The position numbers were made by a program, and so were the translations under genes. From Lineus longissimus (Eukaryota > Nemertea > Pilidiophora > Heteronemertea > Lineidae), in NCBI RefSeq assembly GCF_910592395.1, contig NC_088319.1, forward strand, positions 7,256,001-7,320,000: a stretch of 64,000 bases of DNA, given 5' to 3'. This document shows positions 43,938 to 54,772 of the stretch, one piece after another (position 1 is the first letter of the stretch; each line of letters begins with the position of its first letter). Below the pieces are notes generated by a model. That model was not told the DNA's origin. It ran no database searches and saw nothing but the letters and a program-made list of their open reading frames with translations.

Positions 43938-45430
43938 TGAAGAGATGGAATATCAATTTGGGGAAAATGTGAATGTCAGTGATGATGAACTCAACAATGA
44001 TACCCCACCAGCTTCTGATGCTGAACCAGCCTCCGATGCCACACCTGATTCATATAGACCGGATGGACCAGATCCCGGACCCACTCCTGACACTGAACCA
44101 AGTCCAGATCCTGCATCCACTCCCAATGCCAGATCCGGAGGCATTCCAGAGGATGGACCAGATAATGCTTCTGATACTGAACCAAGTCCAGATCCTGCAT
44201 CCAATCCCAATGCCAGATCCGGAGGCATTCCAGAGCATAGACCAGATCACAGACCCCATCCTTACACTGAACCAAGTCCAGATCTTGCATCTACTCCCAA
44301 TCCCAGATCCAGAGGCATTCCAGAGGATGGACCAGATCTCCCTCCTGATACTGAACCAAGTACAGATCCTGCATCCACTCCTAACGCCAGATCTGGAGGC
44401 ATTCCAGAGGATGGACCAGATCTCCCTCCTGATACTGAACCAAGTCCAGATTCCCCACCCACTCCCAACGCCAGATCTGCTCCACACACTGGATCGTCAC
44501 AGACTACTGGAGCAGCTCCAAATGCTAGATATGCTGCTCCAAGTGCTAGATGTACTGATGCAGATGTTGAGTACTCGTATGGGGAGAGTGATGCTCAGTA
44601 CGACACAGGATACCAACGACACACATGGCCTTTAGCAATGCGTCAGGCCGAGAACTGCTTCAGGAAACCCTGGATGATGACCAAGGAGCAGCTGAAAAAT
44701 TGCACAGGACTACAAGTTGAGCACTTCTGGCATCTTGTCTGGCTACAAAGAGCCTCAGTAGAAAGAGATCGTGGCCTTGATGTTGCAGCAAAAGTAGTTC
44801 TGTTCCGTTACAAAATGAGGTCTAACCCTGACTTCAGGGACTTGTCAGCAACTTTTCAAGTTACTCTCTCAGTGGTCAGTGATATTTTCTGGAGGCAACT
44901 GACATTCAACCTCTTCTCACATCCATCAATTCCTGTTCTTTTCTGGCAGAGCAGCAGCACAGAAGCTGAACGGCGAGACTTTTTTAATTTCATCAAAGGA
45001 CACGAGTCTCCGTTTCATAAGGAGCTATTATCCTTTTTCCAAGACCCTGACGGCAAAGATCGCGTAGGTGTAGGACTGTCTTTGGATTCCAAGAAGGTCA
45101 GGACCCAGAGCTCCAGTGACTTTGAGACCCAGAAAAATCTTTTCTTCTCCAAGAAAGGAGGACACTGTGTGACATTTACAACACTGACAGACACGTGCGG
45201 ATATGTGGTGGCATCCATGCCGATTGCTGCTGGATGTACCCCTCGGTGTGGGGATAGCCAGCTTGCTGGACTTGAGCTGAGACGAGATGGTGACACTGGG
45301 CTAAAATCAGTTCTTGCTGGGACGGATGACCATTTCATCGTACTCTCAGTTGATAAGGGGTATGTGTTTCAGCCTCATAATCTCAACTCCCCCAATGTCA
45401 TCAACTTGAAGGAATGGTGTGAGGAGCATG
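43938..45430 (+). CDS. USP-DDE transposase 1, exon 2 (linker, HTH, first DDE part)
   Basis: The acceptor GGTTACAG/T at 43937 gives EEMEYQFGENVNVSDDE. A Pro/Asp-rich linker (44000-44560) holds about five degenerate copies of a TEPSPDPASTPNARSGGIPE unit. Then come RHTWPLAMRQAENCF, an HTH-like segment FRYKMRSNPDFRDLSATFQV and DIFWRQLTF (as in HTH_Tnp_4), and the catalytic core: first Asp in LSLDSKKVRTQ (nt ~45084), GGHCVTFTTLTDTCGYV, GDSQLAGLE, and second Asp in VLSVDKGYVF (nt ~45352). This resembles IS5/PIF-Harbinger transposases (D...ADKGY...E). The conserved reading ends at 45430 inside the codon after EEH; beyond it a stop follows (LRN*). Confidence 0.8.
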
Positions 45431-48123
45431 GTTTAAGGAATTGAACCCGAGGCGGAGGACCTTGGTTGAGTTACCAAGACACTCGAGGGTGGAGCTAAAA
45501 TACAGTCCAAACCCGAGCCAACAGGCGAGGGTTTGGACGAAATTTTAGCTCCAAGGTCCGAAGCGGAGGGTTCAATTTCTATTCTAAAATACCTCAAACT
45601 TAAAAAGATAGGCCACGAAAATAACTTGAATATGTGCGAATTTGGCAAATTCCATCCATCGCCGGCCCGGCCGGAGCGCCGGTAGCACCGTTGTTTACAT
45701 TATGTTACGGCAACGTTACAAAAAATGAGACATGTATATTTTGTAAAGCGCGTAGGAAGTCCGCATCGGCTCGCTCAAGTGATGCTAAAATCCGCGCAAA
45801 TGGGCTATTTGGAGGGTTTTTCTCGGCAAATATGTGTAGTGCTCATTAAAAAACTTAGGGTGGTTGATGCTTCCTTGGCTGATTTGTGTTTGAAGCAGTG
45901 TTTTGAGAGCCTCAAACTTCTGAAGTGAGCTGAAATTCCATTGACGTGACGTGTTCATGGTTTCCACATTTTAGTGCAACCCGAGGGAACTTTGGTAGAG
46001 CATCTTGGTTGCGTGTCCAAAACACTCTGCTCTCAGAACGAGGCTTATGCATTTTCCATTTAAAAGTTGACTTTACGGTACCAAAGTATTTTAGAATGTC
46101 GAATCATTTGGCCATCTGATGGCAATGATCCCATACTTCAAGTTCAGAATGGCAACATCACCATGATAGAATCACCAAACAATAAACTACTGACCTGCAA
46201 CAGTCGGGCAGTTGTGGGTAAGCTTCGCTTTGCCGTGGAGGCTTTTCACGGGGCTATCAGTGACGACAAAATCATTGAAAATGTACCGCACCAATTCTTG
46301 TTACCCCTAGGTGAGGACTTCTGCAAGAAATACGGCATACCAGTGCAACATAAAGATGCAACCCGTTTGTCCTTAATATGGCTATCTGCTATTAACATCT
46401 ATAATCAGTATCATCACAAGTTCCACATAAAATATGTCGATGGTGAAAAGCAAATTAGATTTGCACATCTTCTTAAAAAACGCCTTAACATGGAAAACTT
46501 TCTCTCGGATGAGGCCATTTTCTTGGACATTGGTCTAGATCACTTTCCAAGGTCAAATTCAAGAACATGGAGTAGCTTACCTGCTAGTGAACTTCATCAA
46601 TTGAGGACACAGTTGCATCTGCCAGTGGTGAATCAAGACAATAGTGACATTTTCCTCGAGTTACCCTTGGGACCTTACCTTAACCGACGGGCTTTGCAGT
46701 ATATTGCCCATTTGAGACAAACAGAGATCGCCACGCAGGTAAGAACTTTTACCTCAACTCCCCCAATGTCATCAACTTGAAGGAATGGTGTGAGGAGCAT
46801 GGTTTAAGGAATTGAACCCGAGGCGGAGGACCTTGGTTGAGTTACCAAGACACTCGAGGGTGGAGCTAAAATACAGTCCAAACCCGAGCCAACAGGCGAG
46901 GGTTTGGACGAAATTTTAGCTCCAAGGTCCGAAGCGGAGGGTTCAATTTCTATTCTAAAATACCTCAAACTTAAAAAGATAGGCCACGAAAATAACTTGA
47001 ATATGTGCGAATTTGGCAAATTCCATCCATCGCCGGCCCGGCCGGAGCGCCGGTAGCACCGTTGTTTACATTATGTTACGGCAACGTTACAAAAAATGAG
47101 ACATGTATATTTTGTAAAGCGCGTAGGAAGTCCGCATCGGCTCGCTCAAGTGATGCTAAAATCCGCGCAAATGGGCTATTTGGAGGGTTTTTCTCGGCAA
47201 ATATGTGTAGTGCTCATTAAAAAACTTAGGGTGGTTGATGCTTCCTTGGCTGATTTGTGTTTGAAGCAGTGTTTTGAGAGCCTCAAACTTCTGAAGTGAG
47301 CTGAAATTCCATTGACGTGACGTGTTCATGGTTTCCACATTTTAGTGCAACCCGAGGGAACTTTGGTAGAGCATCTTGGTTGCGTGTCCAAAACACTCTG
47401 CTCTCAGAACGAGGCTTATGCATTTTCCATTTAAAAGTTGACTTTACGGTACCAAAGTATTTTAGAATGTCGAATCATTTGGCCATCTGATGGCAATGAT
47501 CCCATACTTCAAGTTCAGAATGGCAACATCACCATGATAGAATCACCAAACAATAAACTACTGACCTGCAACAGTCGGGCAGTTGTGGGTAAGCTTCGCT
47601 TTGCCGTGGAGGCTTTTCACGGGGCTATCAGTGACGACAAAATCATTGAAAATGTACCGCACCAATTCTTGTTACCCCTAGGTGAGGACTTCTGCAAGAA
47701 ATACGGCATACCAGTGCAACATAAAGATGCAACCCGTTTGTCCTTAATATGGCTATCTGCTATTAACATCTATAATCAGTATCATCACAAGTTCCACATA
47801 AAATATGTCGATGGTGAAAAGCAAATTAGATTTGCACATCTTCTTAAAAAACGCCTTAACATGGAAAACTTTCTCTCGGATGAGGCCATTTTCTTGGACA
47901 TTGGTCTAGATCACTTTCCAAGGTCAAATTCAAGAACATGGAGTAGCTTACCTGCTAGTGAACTTCATCAATTGAGGACACAGTTGCATCTGCCAGTGGT
48001 GAATCAAGACAATAGTGACATTTTCCTCGAGTTACCCTTGGGACCTTACCTTAACCGACGGGCTTTGCAGTATATTGCCCATTTGAGACAAACAGAGATC
48101 GCCACGCAGGTAAGAACTTTTAC
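45382..48123 (+). repeat. Perfect 1371-bp tandem duplication inside transposon 1
   Basis: Sequence from CTCAACTCCCCCAATGTC (45382) recurs from 46753 with no difference that I could see, including non-coding sequence. It covers the end of exon 2, the intron-like insert and part of exon 3. At the 46752 junction the frame does not continue (a stop follows within ten codons), so the first unit cannot be translated through. Confidence 0.9.
45431..46094 (+). other. Intron-like insert in the DDE domain (copy in both duplication units)
   Basis: Against transposon 2, which is continuous here (NGCFIIWPS), transposon 1 has 664 extra bases starting CATG/GTTTAAGG and ending TATTTTAG/AATGTCG. Removing GT...AG joins EEH to ECRIIWPS in frame. 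Inside are an inverted repeat (GAATTGAACCC at 45441 with GGGTTCAATTTC at 45565) and the pair ATTCTAAAATAC / GTATTTTAGAAT, so it may be an inserted MITE that works as an intron. The second copy is at 46802-47465. Short ORFs inside are not genes. Confidence 0.6.
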
Positions 48124-49933
48124 CTCAATATCTGAGTATTGGGATGCAATGACAGCTCTCCCTGCTTCTTCAACCCTTTACTACACAACTGTAATAAATG
48201 AACCAAGAGGTTGGAATAGAGAGAAGTACTTCCAATGGCCATCAACAGGAATAACCTTCATCACGCTGAAGATTCCGTCTGCCAACCGTTCCAATTCAAG
48301 CCAATCCAACTTCAAACCTCCTGTCTTGGCATTTTCTCAGGAGCCCTTGCATCATCTTGGCTTTACAGAGCCAATGCGATATTTGTGTGGCTGGAAATGT
48401 GGCGCAGGATGTTCCAAGCCTGACATAGGATCACGTGTACTGTGTTCAGATGCTCATGTCCTTGCACTTCTCATCTTTCTTTGTGCAAATGTGCAATATA
48501 GGCCTATCATTAGAAGGTCACACCTTTGTGATCCCAAGTTGCCGATGATTCTACAGCCTAGCTACTGCGGCCCAATGCAAAATAGAAGGTTCCACCCGTA
48601 TTCCAGTAACGCAACACCTGGACCTGGCAGTTATCGCCAAACATCTGGAACTGGCGGCCGTCGCTCAACACCTGGTACTGGTAGCCATCACCCACCACCT
48701 GGAACTGGCGGCCGTGGTCCCACACCAGGTACTGAGAACCACAATGCAACACCTAGAAGTGATAGACAACAACCGACATCTGGAAGTGACAGTCATCCCC
48801 CGACCCCTGGAAGTGACAGCCATCACCATACACCTGATACTGGCAACCATCATCCGACACCTGGTACTGGCAGCAATCATCCGACACCTGGTACAGGTAG
48901 CGATGGCTCTTCACCTGGTACTGAGAACGATGATGCGACACGTGGAACCGACAGCCATTACCCGACACCTGGACGTGACAGTGATCACCCAACACCAGGA
49001 GGTGACAGACATCGCCATACACCTGGTACTGGCAGCCGAATTCCGACACCGGGAACTGACAGTGATCACTCGACACCAGGAACTGACAGCCATCACACAA
49101 CTCCTGGACCTGCATTTATTGGACTTGTAAATGATGCAAACACATGCTACTGCATTTCTGTTGTACAAGCTCTGAAACACGTTGATGTCAACAACCACAT
49201 ACAAGCTGGAAATGTTTTTCTAGGCAATCTGTTTCAAAACATGTGTGCACAGATGCCAAGTGCAGGTCCGTTCTCAGTAATTCCTCTGGTTGAAGCAGTC
49301 AACGAATCAATGGTTGGACAAGGTTATACAATGCCTAACTTCCACGATGCAGGGGATTTCTTGTTAACACTTATTGATAAGTTGTCCATTGAAGATGGCT
49401 ACCTTACAACTTGGCCAGCAGAGATGACATGTCCAGCAGGTCATGAAACCCGACAGTTGGTTGGTGTCAATGGCTCCATCCTGCAATTGACTATTCCAGT
49501 GGCAGATGAGTTTTCTGTTAATGAGATGTATGTGCAACATTTTCAAAGCTTAGACTTTATTCCCCTTGTCTGCCAATATATGAACAGAAACCGCCCTTGC
49601 GGTAGAGAGGGGATTGGTCTGCAGACATGCTTGGGGGGTCAAGTTACCATAGTAGAACTGAATCGTGCTCGTCACATTCATGCAGGGAATGTCAGAAAGA
49701 TAATGACAAAGATTCAAGAACCCCATGATTTAAATGACCAGGATGTTGTTGCTGTAATTTGTCATGCAGGATATAGATGTGATGCAGGACATTGGTTTGC
49801 TTATCTGAAGGATGATAACCGTGTGTGGTGGAAACTTGACGATGATCACCCCGTGATACAAAGATCTCCGTGGGTTGATCAGGGGGGACATATCACTGTG
49901 AACATTCTTTTTTTTATGGCAAGCAGTGACTGA
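47466..49933 (+). CDS. USP-DDE transposase 1, exon 3 (DDE end, linker, USP domain)
   Basis: Splicing 45430 to 47466 continues the protein: CRIIWPSDGNDPILQVQNG, the catalytic Glu in FAVEAFHGAI (nt ~47609), LIWLSAINIYNQYH, and a conserved region KYFQWPSTGITFITLKIPSANRS, YLCGWKCG, RRSHLCDPKLP. A Pro/Thr/Gly linker follows (48590-49110; TPGTGS units). The C-terminus is a ubiquitin-specific protease domain: Cys box GLVNDANTCYCISVVQ (Cys ~49144), zinc-type CPAGH, and His box RCDAGHWFAYLK with WWKLDDDHP (His ~49790, Asp ~49838). Exons 42015-42691, 43938-45430 and 47466-49933 total 4638 bases, an exact open frame of 1545 residues. Length is modest for a USP domain (~270 residues). The role is not known: it could stabilise the transposase or remove ubiquitin from chromatin. 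Confidence 0.8.
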
Positions 49934-50387
49934 CCATAAATTGTTAATTGCATGGAACTCTACCTCTGTTGCACTGCGAGACATTCTAAAAAGGTGATTG
50001 CGATTTCTTTACATTGATGTTCCACGGAATCATGGCTGTTGCGACATAGGGATACTACATATTAGCTTCTAAAAATCTTTCGTGGTTACTAGTTTCACAC
50101 AAAATTGTTGTTAAGCTGATTTCCATTCCCCTATCGCAAATCATATGGATGGAGCGCTAACGCCACGCCATTACTTAGTCATCAAGAAAACAGCGACCTT
50201 ACTGGAGATTTCAATTTCCGTCTTGTCGACAAGAGACTGTTTTGGGAATTTTCCAGCACTGCTTCGATTTACCTTGTGGTTAGTTAGATCTTGACCCACG
50301 GTGCCCCCTGCCTGGATTTGGTGGTTGGATAGTTACTGACCCCAGATGATCGATATTGGATGATGAATATGGAAATCAAATATGATC

Positions 50388-50644
50388 AAATATGGAACTA
50401 GGAATGGGGAACACCCTTGTGCATATGACACTGGACCACTGGATATGATTCAAATATGGAAGTACGAATGGGGAACACCCTTGTGCATATGACACTGGAC
50501 CACTGGATATGATTCAAATATGGAAGTACGAATGGGGAACACCCTTGTGCATATGACACTAGACCACTGGATATGATTCAAATATGGAAGTACGAATGGG
50601 GAACACCCTTGTGCATATGACACTAGACCACTGGATATGATTCA
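50388..50644 (+). repeat. 64-bp tandem repeat, 4 copies, in the 3' part of transposon 1
   Basis: Unit starts AAATATGGAAGTACGAATGG and contains CACCCTTGTGCATATGACAC; copies begin at 50388, 50452, 50516 and 50580 with one to three differences. Confidence 0.95.
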
Positions 50645-51476
50645 AGATCAAGATTGGTAAGAAAAGCAATTCATTTTTAAACACACTGCACATACTCATT
50701 TTCCAACACGTTTATCCAGTGCAACGGCAGCATCAGGACAATATTTTTTGATGCTATCGCAACCCTAATAAATGCATGTATGTTACACAAGAATCATTAA
50801 GGGTAAAGTCAATTTCATACAATTATTGCTAATGTTGAACTTGGGAGGTCATTATTGATCAGATTGATGCAAAAACCTTGGTGGTCAAGATGACCTGATG
50901 GCCAATTTATGCCATTTTACCTCTGTGACGCTTAAAAGTAGTTCAAATTGAATACCTCCATGACGTATTATGTATAGTCATAAATGTACATGTAATCATG
51001 ATATAAAATTGATGGAAATCAGGCCAGTTGTCATGGAATAATAGCACTTTTTGAAACAAAAAGAATGAACTGGGCATTACCAATCCAAATCAATACTGTT
51101 CACTTCAGTGAAAGGGAACCAGTCTGTCAACAAAATGTAAATTCACCCATTCCATAATTTTTGTATTTTGAATTGCTTCTGGTGCTAAACACATCATTGT
51201 CTTCATTTGTTTTTGTGTAGAATGCCAGTGTGTCAACAAGTCAGTTTCTATTCATTGTCCATAGTCAGTGAAACAAGCCATCCATGTATACTTATCCATA
51301 GTAGGCCTAAGCACATCTGTGTAGATACTGCAGTGAGTGTCCTCTGCCACTGGCCCAACTACATCCCCTTTACTGACAATGGAATAGCCCAAACACCAAA
51401 AGGCTCAATTCCACAGCCTAGTCACACTTGGCTGATTCCAATAACAAGTTTGCAGATTTTGAACATATTTACAGTT
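50645..51476. other. 3' non-coding part of transposon 1
   Basis: No gene seen. A short stretch (GGCCAATTTATGCCATTTTACCTCTGTGAC region near 50900) is a fragment of the GGCTCACC-family monomer in inverse orientation. Confidence 0.5.
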
Positions 51477-51777
51477 TTTGTAACTGCTTTTTAAGTACTT
51501 TCTTATCAATATTTTGGATTTTTTTCTTTTCTATCTTGAACTTAACTGTCTTGCCAATAAAAATACCAGGTTACATGTTTTTAATTCCAATTATTTCTGC
51601 ATTTTCTGAGGGTTTAAAGTTCCATTGTTTTAACTAATTAGTTCCAAAAAAAATCTTTTTTATGCCATCATTAATCTTTCATACTAAGGTATCATCCCTG
51701 CAAGTTTCAGGATTGTAAGTATAACCGTTTTCCCACAGATCACAAATCACAGGAATGTTCCTTAACAGAACAGCCCC
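51477..51777 (-). repeat. Right TIR of transposon 1
   Basis: Inverse of 41048-41349; ends ...AGAACAGCCCC. The next bases TTTAGGACATAACC are satellite sequence. Confidence 0.9.
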
Positions 51778-53943
51778 TTTAGGACATAACCTGGACATGT
51801 GTCATAGAGGTTACATAACGCTGCGTTACCTGAAATTTGGTTGATGGAAATATAGCGTCTAAGGCTTTAAGATGCCTTCGCTTTTTATAAATCCAAGCGA
51901 TCTACTGGTTTTACCACTCGGTTGATCTCCTAATGTCGCTATCGGTCACCTGTAGCTGATTACAGGTAGGCATCAGTCATTTGAGGCTGATTTATACCGT
52001 TGGGCATGATTGTCTCTTAGACTTCTACTGTTTCTGCGTAGATCTTACATTATTGTTATCAGTGTTAAAATTGAAACCCCAAATCTTATTTATAATAACA
52101 TCCATTAACCCTCTCCATTTGAACCATTCGGTTGCTTTTAGTCCCACTGATTCAAAAGGTATCACTGTTTTGTCTGGTCTTAGTAAATCTGAAATATAAT
52201 TTATCCCTACTTCCTTCCAATGTTTATAAAAGATCATTCTTTGATTAATTTCGATGAATTTATTGTACCATATATTTCCTTCCAATGTTTATAAAAGATC
52301 ATTCTTTGATTATTTTGATTAATTTATTGTACCATAAATATGTTTTTCCCGAGCCACGTGCTTGCAGGCGCCGCCTTCTTTGCCTTGTTACTGTTTTGTC
52401 TGGTCTTAGCAAATCTGAAATATAATTTATCCCTACTTCCTTCCAATCTTTATAAAAGATCTTTGATTAATTTTGATTAATTTATTGTACCATAAATTTC
52501 CTTCCAATGTTTATAAAAGATCATTCTTTGATTAATTTTGATTAATTTATTGTACCACAAATATGTTTTTCCGGAGCCACGTACTTGCAGGCGCCACCTC
52601 CTTTCCCTTGGTGAGCCAATCATATAACATCTTATATTGTAGCATGTGATGTATGTTTTACCAGACTATTATGTGGAAGTATTGTCCTTTGCTGGATTGG
52701 GGGTACGGTTCACTTGAATAAGACATTTGTAAACAATGCAAGTTTGATAAAAGAAGCAATTACACTGTTAACCCGTTGACATGAAGGTGGCAGCACCATA
52801 CTGTAGTGACTCTTAAAGGGGCAATAGGGATTGCACTACATCTCCCTTTCTAAATTGTCTATGTTATTTCTGAACATGGAACTGAACGTTCGTGCACTTT
52901 GATGTGGCTTGAAACACTTTGAAAAGAAAAGTCTGACTTATCTGAGACATCTGAACATGATACATGAAAGTCCATACTTTTAGTTTAAACCAGAAATACT
53001 AAATTTAGGACATAACCTGGACATGCGTCATAGAGGTTACATAACGCTGCGCAACCTGAAATTTGGTTGATGTAAATATAGCGTCTAAGGCTTTAAGATG
53101 CCTTCGCTTTTTATAAATCCAAGCGATCTACTGGTTTCACCAGTCCGGTTGATCTCCTAATGTCGCTATGGGTCACCTGTAGCTGATTACAGGTAGGCAT
53201 CAGTCACTTGAGGCTGATTTATACTGTTTGGCATGATTGTCTCTTAGACTTCTACGGTTTCTGCGTAGATCTTACATTATTGTTATCAGTGTTAAAGTTA
53301 TAACTCGTAATCTTATTTATAATAACATCCATTAACCCTCTCCATTTGAACCATTCGGTTGCTTTTAGTCCCACTGATTCAAAAGGTATCACTGTTTTGT
53401 CTGGTCTTAGTAAATCTGAAATATAATTTATGCCTACTTCCTTCCAATGTTTATAAAAGGTCATTCTTTGATTAATTTTGATTATTTTATTGTACCATAA
53501 ATATGTTTTTCCCAAGCCACGTGCTTGCAGGCGCCGCCTCCTTTGCCTTAGTGAGCCAATCATATAACATCTTATATTGTAGCATGTGATGTATGTGTTA
53601 CCAGACTATTATGTGGAAGTATTGTCCTTTGCTGGATTGGGGGTACGGTTCACTTGAATAAGACAGATGTAAACAATGCAAGTTTGATAAAAGAAGCAAT
53701 TACACTCTTATCCCGTTGACATGAAGGTGGCAGCACCATACTGTAGTGACTCTTAAAGGGGCAATAGTGATTACACTACATCTCCCTTTCTAAATTGTCT
53801 ATGTTATTTCTGAACTTAGAACTGAACGTTCATGCACTTTGATGTGGCTTGAAACACGTTGAAAAGAAAAGTCTGACTTATCTCAGACATCTGAACATGA
53901 TACATGAAAGTCCATACTTTTAGTTTAAACCAGAAATACTAAA

Positions 53944-54316
53944 GGGCATGGACACTATCCAGATTAGGTGACATAGGTTTTACCAAGTAATTTTTGAACT
54001 ACTTGGATGAGGTTTATAAAGATAAAAATGGATATGGATGGTAGAATATAGCTAATAGCACATTATAGGACATTAAAAAAATTCATATTTTGTAATTAGG
54101 ATGCTTTTATTGGAGATACGGTAGCAGAAATATAAGATGTTGAAATCGTACCAAATAATACAAATTGAATTAAAAAAAATAGCTAGGCCTATAGAATACC
54201 ACCAGTAAAGTTGATCTACATAAAAACATCGTCGAAAATCAACCCTTTTCCCAACAAAATAATGAAAATGGTAAGAAAATTTATGTAAGAGGGAGGGAGA
54301 ACACATTACAGAAGAT
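53944..54316 (+). repeat. Left TIR of transposon 2
   Basis: GGGCATGGACACTATCC to about AGGGAGGGAGAACACATTACAG; inner ~290 bases matched inversely at 59664-59966. Confidence 0.88.
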
Positions 54317-54772
54317 CCTGCCATGCCTTTTAAATGGATTGATCAATTTGAAATGGATTATTGAGGTGATGTAAGTGTTGAGTAATTCTGTCCGGCAACA
54401 TAACAAATGGTTAGCAACTGATTTCTAATAACCTTTTGGTTTCAGGTTATCTTGCAAGTGTATTGAACTCTTCAAGTACATGTTTGTAGCAAAATGTTGT
54501 TGTGACTTTTAACATAGAAAACTTGTCATTTTTTGAGAAACAAGACCTGCCACTTGAACATCATTGAACCCAATGATTTTATTACATAATACTAATAGAC
54601 TTATGTTTCAGGTTTGTCTCTTTAAAATTGTTGTTATGGTTTTGATTGTACTCACAATGCCAAAGTAATAGTTTGAATGATCTAGGAATAGGCCTATTAT
54701 GACAAAAACCCCAAAGATTGGATGATGTATTAAATGGGGGCACTGTGATACACAGAACTTTTTCATACACAG

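Larger units (their letters stand above)
41048..51777 (+). mobile_element. DNA transposon 1: DDE transposase fused to a USP protease, 10.7 kb
   Basis: The element begins GGGGCTGTTCTGTTAAGG and ends with the exact inverse CCTTAACAGAACAGCCCC. The TIRs are about 300 bp with few mismatches. The sister satellite unit near 52998 shows the empty site TAAATTTAGG: here the left flank ends ...CAAA and the right flank starts TTTAGG, so nothing is duplicated. It encodes one large protein on plus (zinc finger, DDE transposase, USP). The protein is split by two inferred introns and an internal 1371-bp tandem duplication. Non-coding parts hold a nested inverted repeat (intron 1) and a 64-bp tandem repeat (3' side). 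Confidence 0.85.
38228..53943. repeat. Satellite of ~1-kb units containing an L1 fragment, about four units
   Basis: The start phrase ATTATTGTTATCAGTG occurs at 38228, 39221, 52049 and 53276. Without insertions the unit is close to 995 bases (38228 to 39221). Unit 2 is interrupted twice: by 39265-40355 and by transposon 1 (41048-51777); subtracting these leaves about 1 kb. Unit 3 is longer (1227) because a segment with TACTGTTTTGTCTGGTCTTA is partly duplicated inside it. Unit 4 is cut by transposon 2 at 53944. Units also share CCATACTGTAGTGACTCTTA and ACCAGAAATAC(T/C)AAA. Confidence 0.85.

Noticed and set aside
43953-44489. Long open frames on the minus strand and in other plus frames across the Pro-rich linker (for example 44050-44487 minus)
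   Set aside because: They are shadows of the in-frame tandem repeat of the linker; the plus frame continues into a conserved transposase domain and the others do not.
45433-47338. Pairs of identical small ORFs (71, 71, 67 and 60 residues) at 45.4-46.0 and 46.8-47.3 kb
   Set aside because: They lie in the intron-like insert and are identical only because the whole 1371-bp unit is duplicated.
48558-49130. Several overlapping repeat-rich ORFs on both strands near the second linker
   Set aside because: Periodic low-complexity sequence keeps several frames open; only the plus frame that joins the USP domain has conserved motifs.
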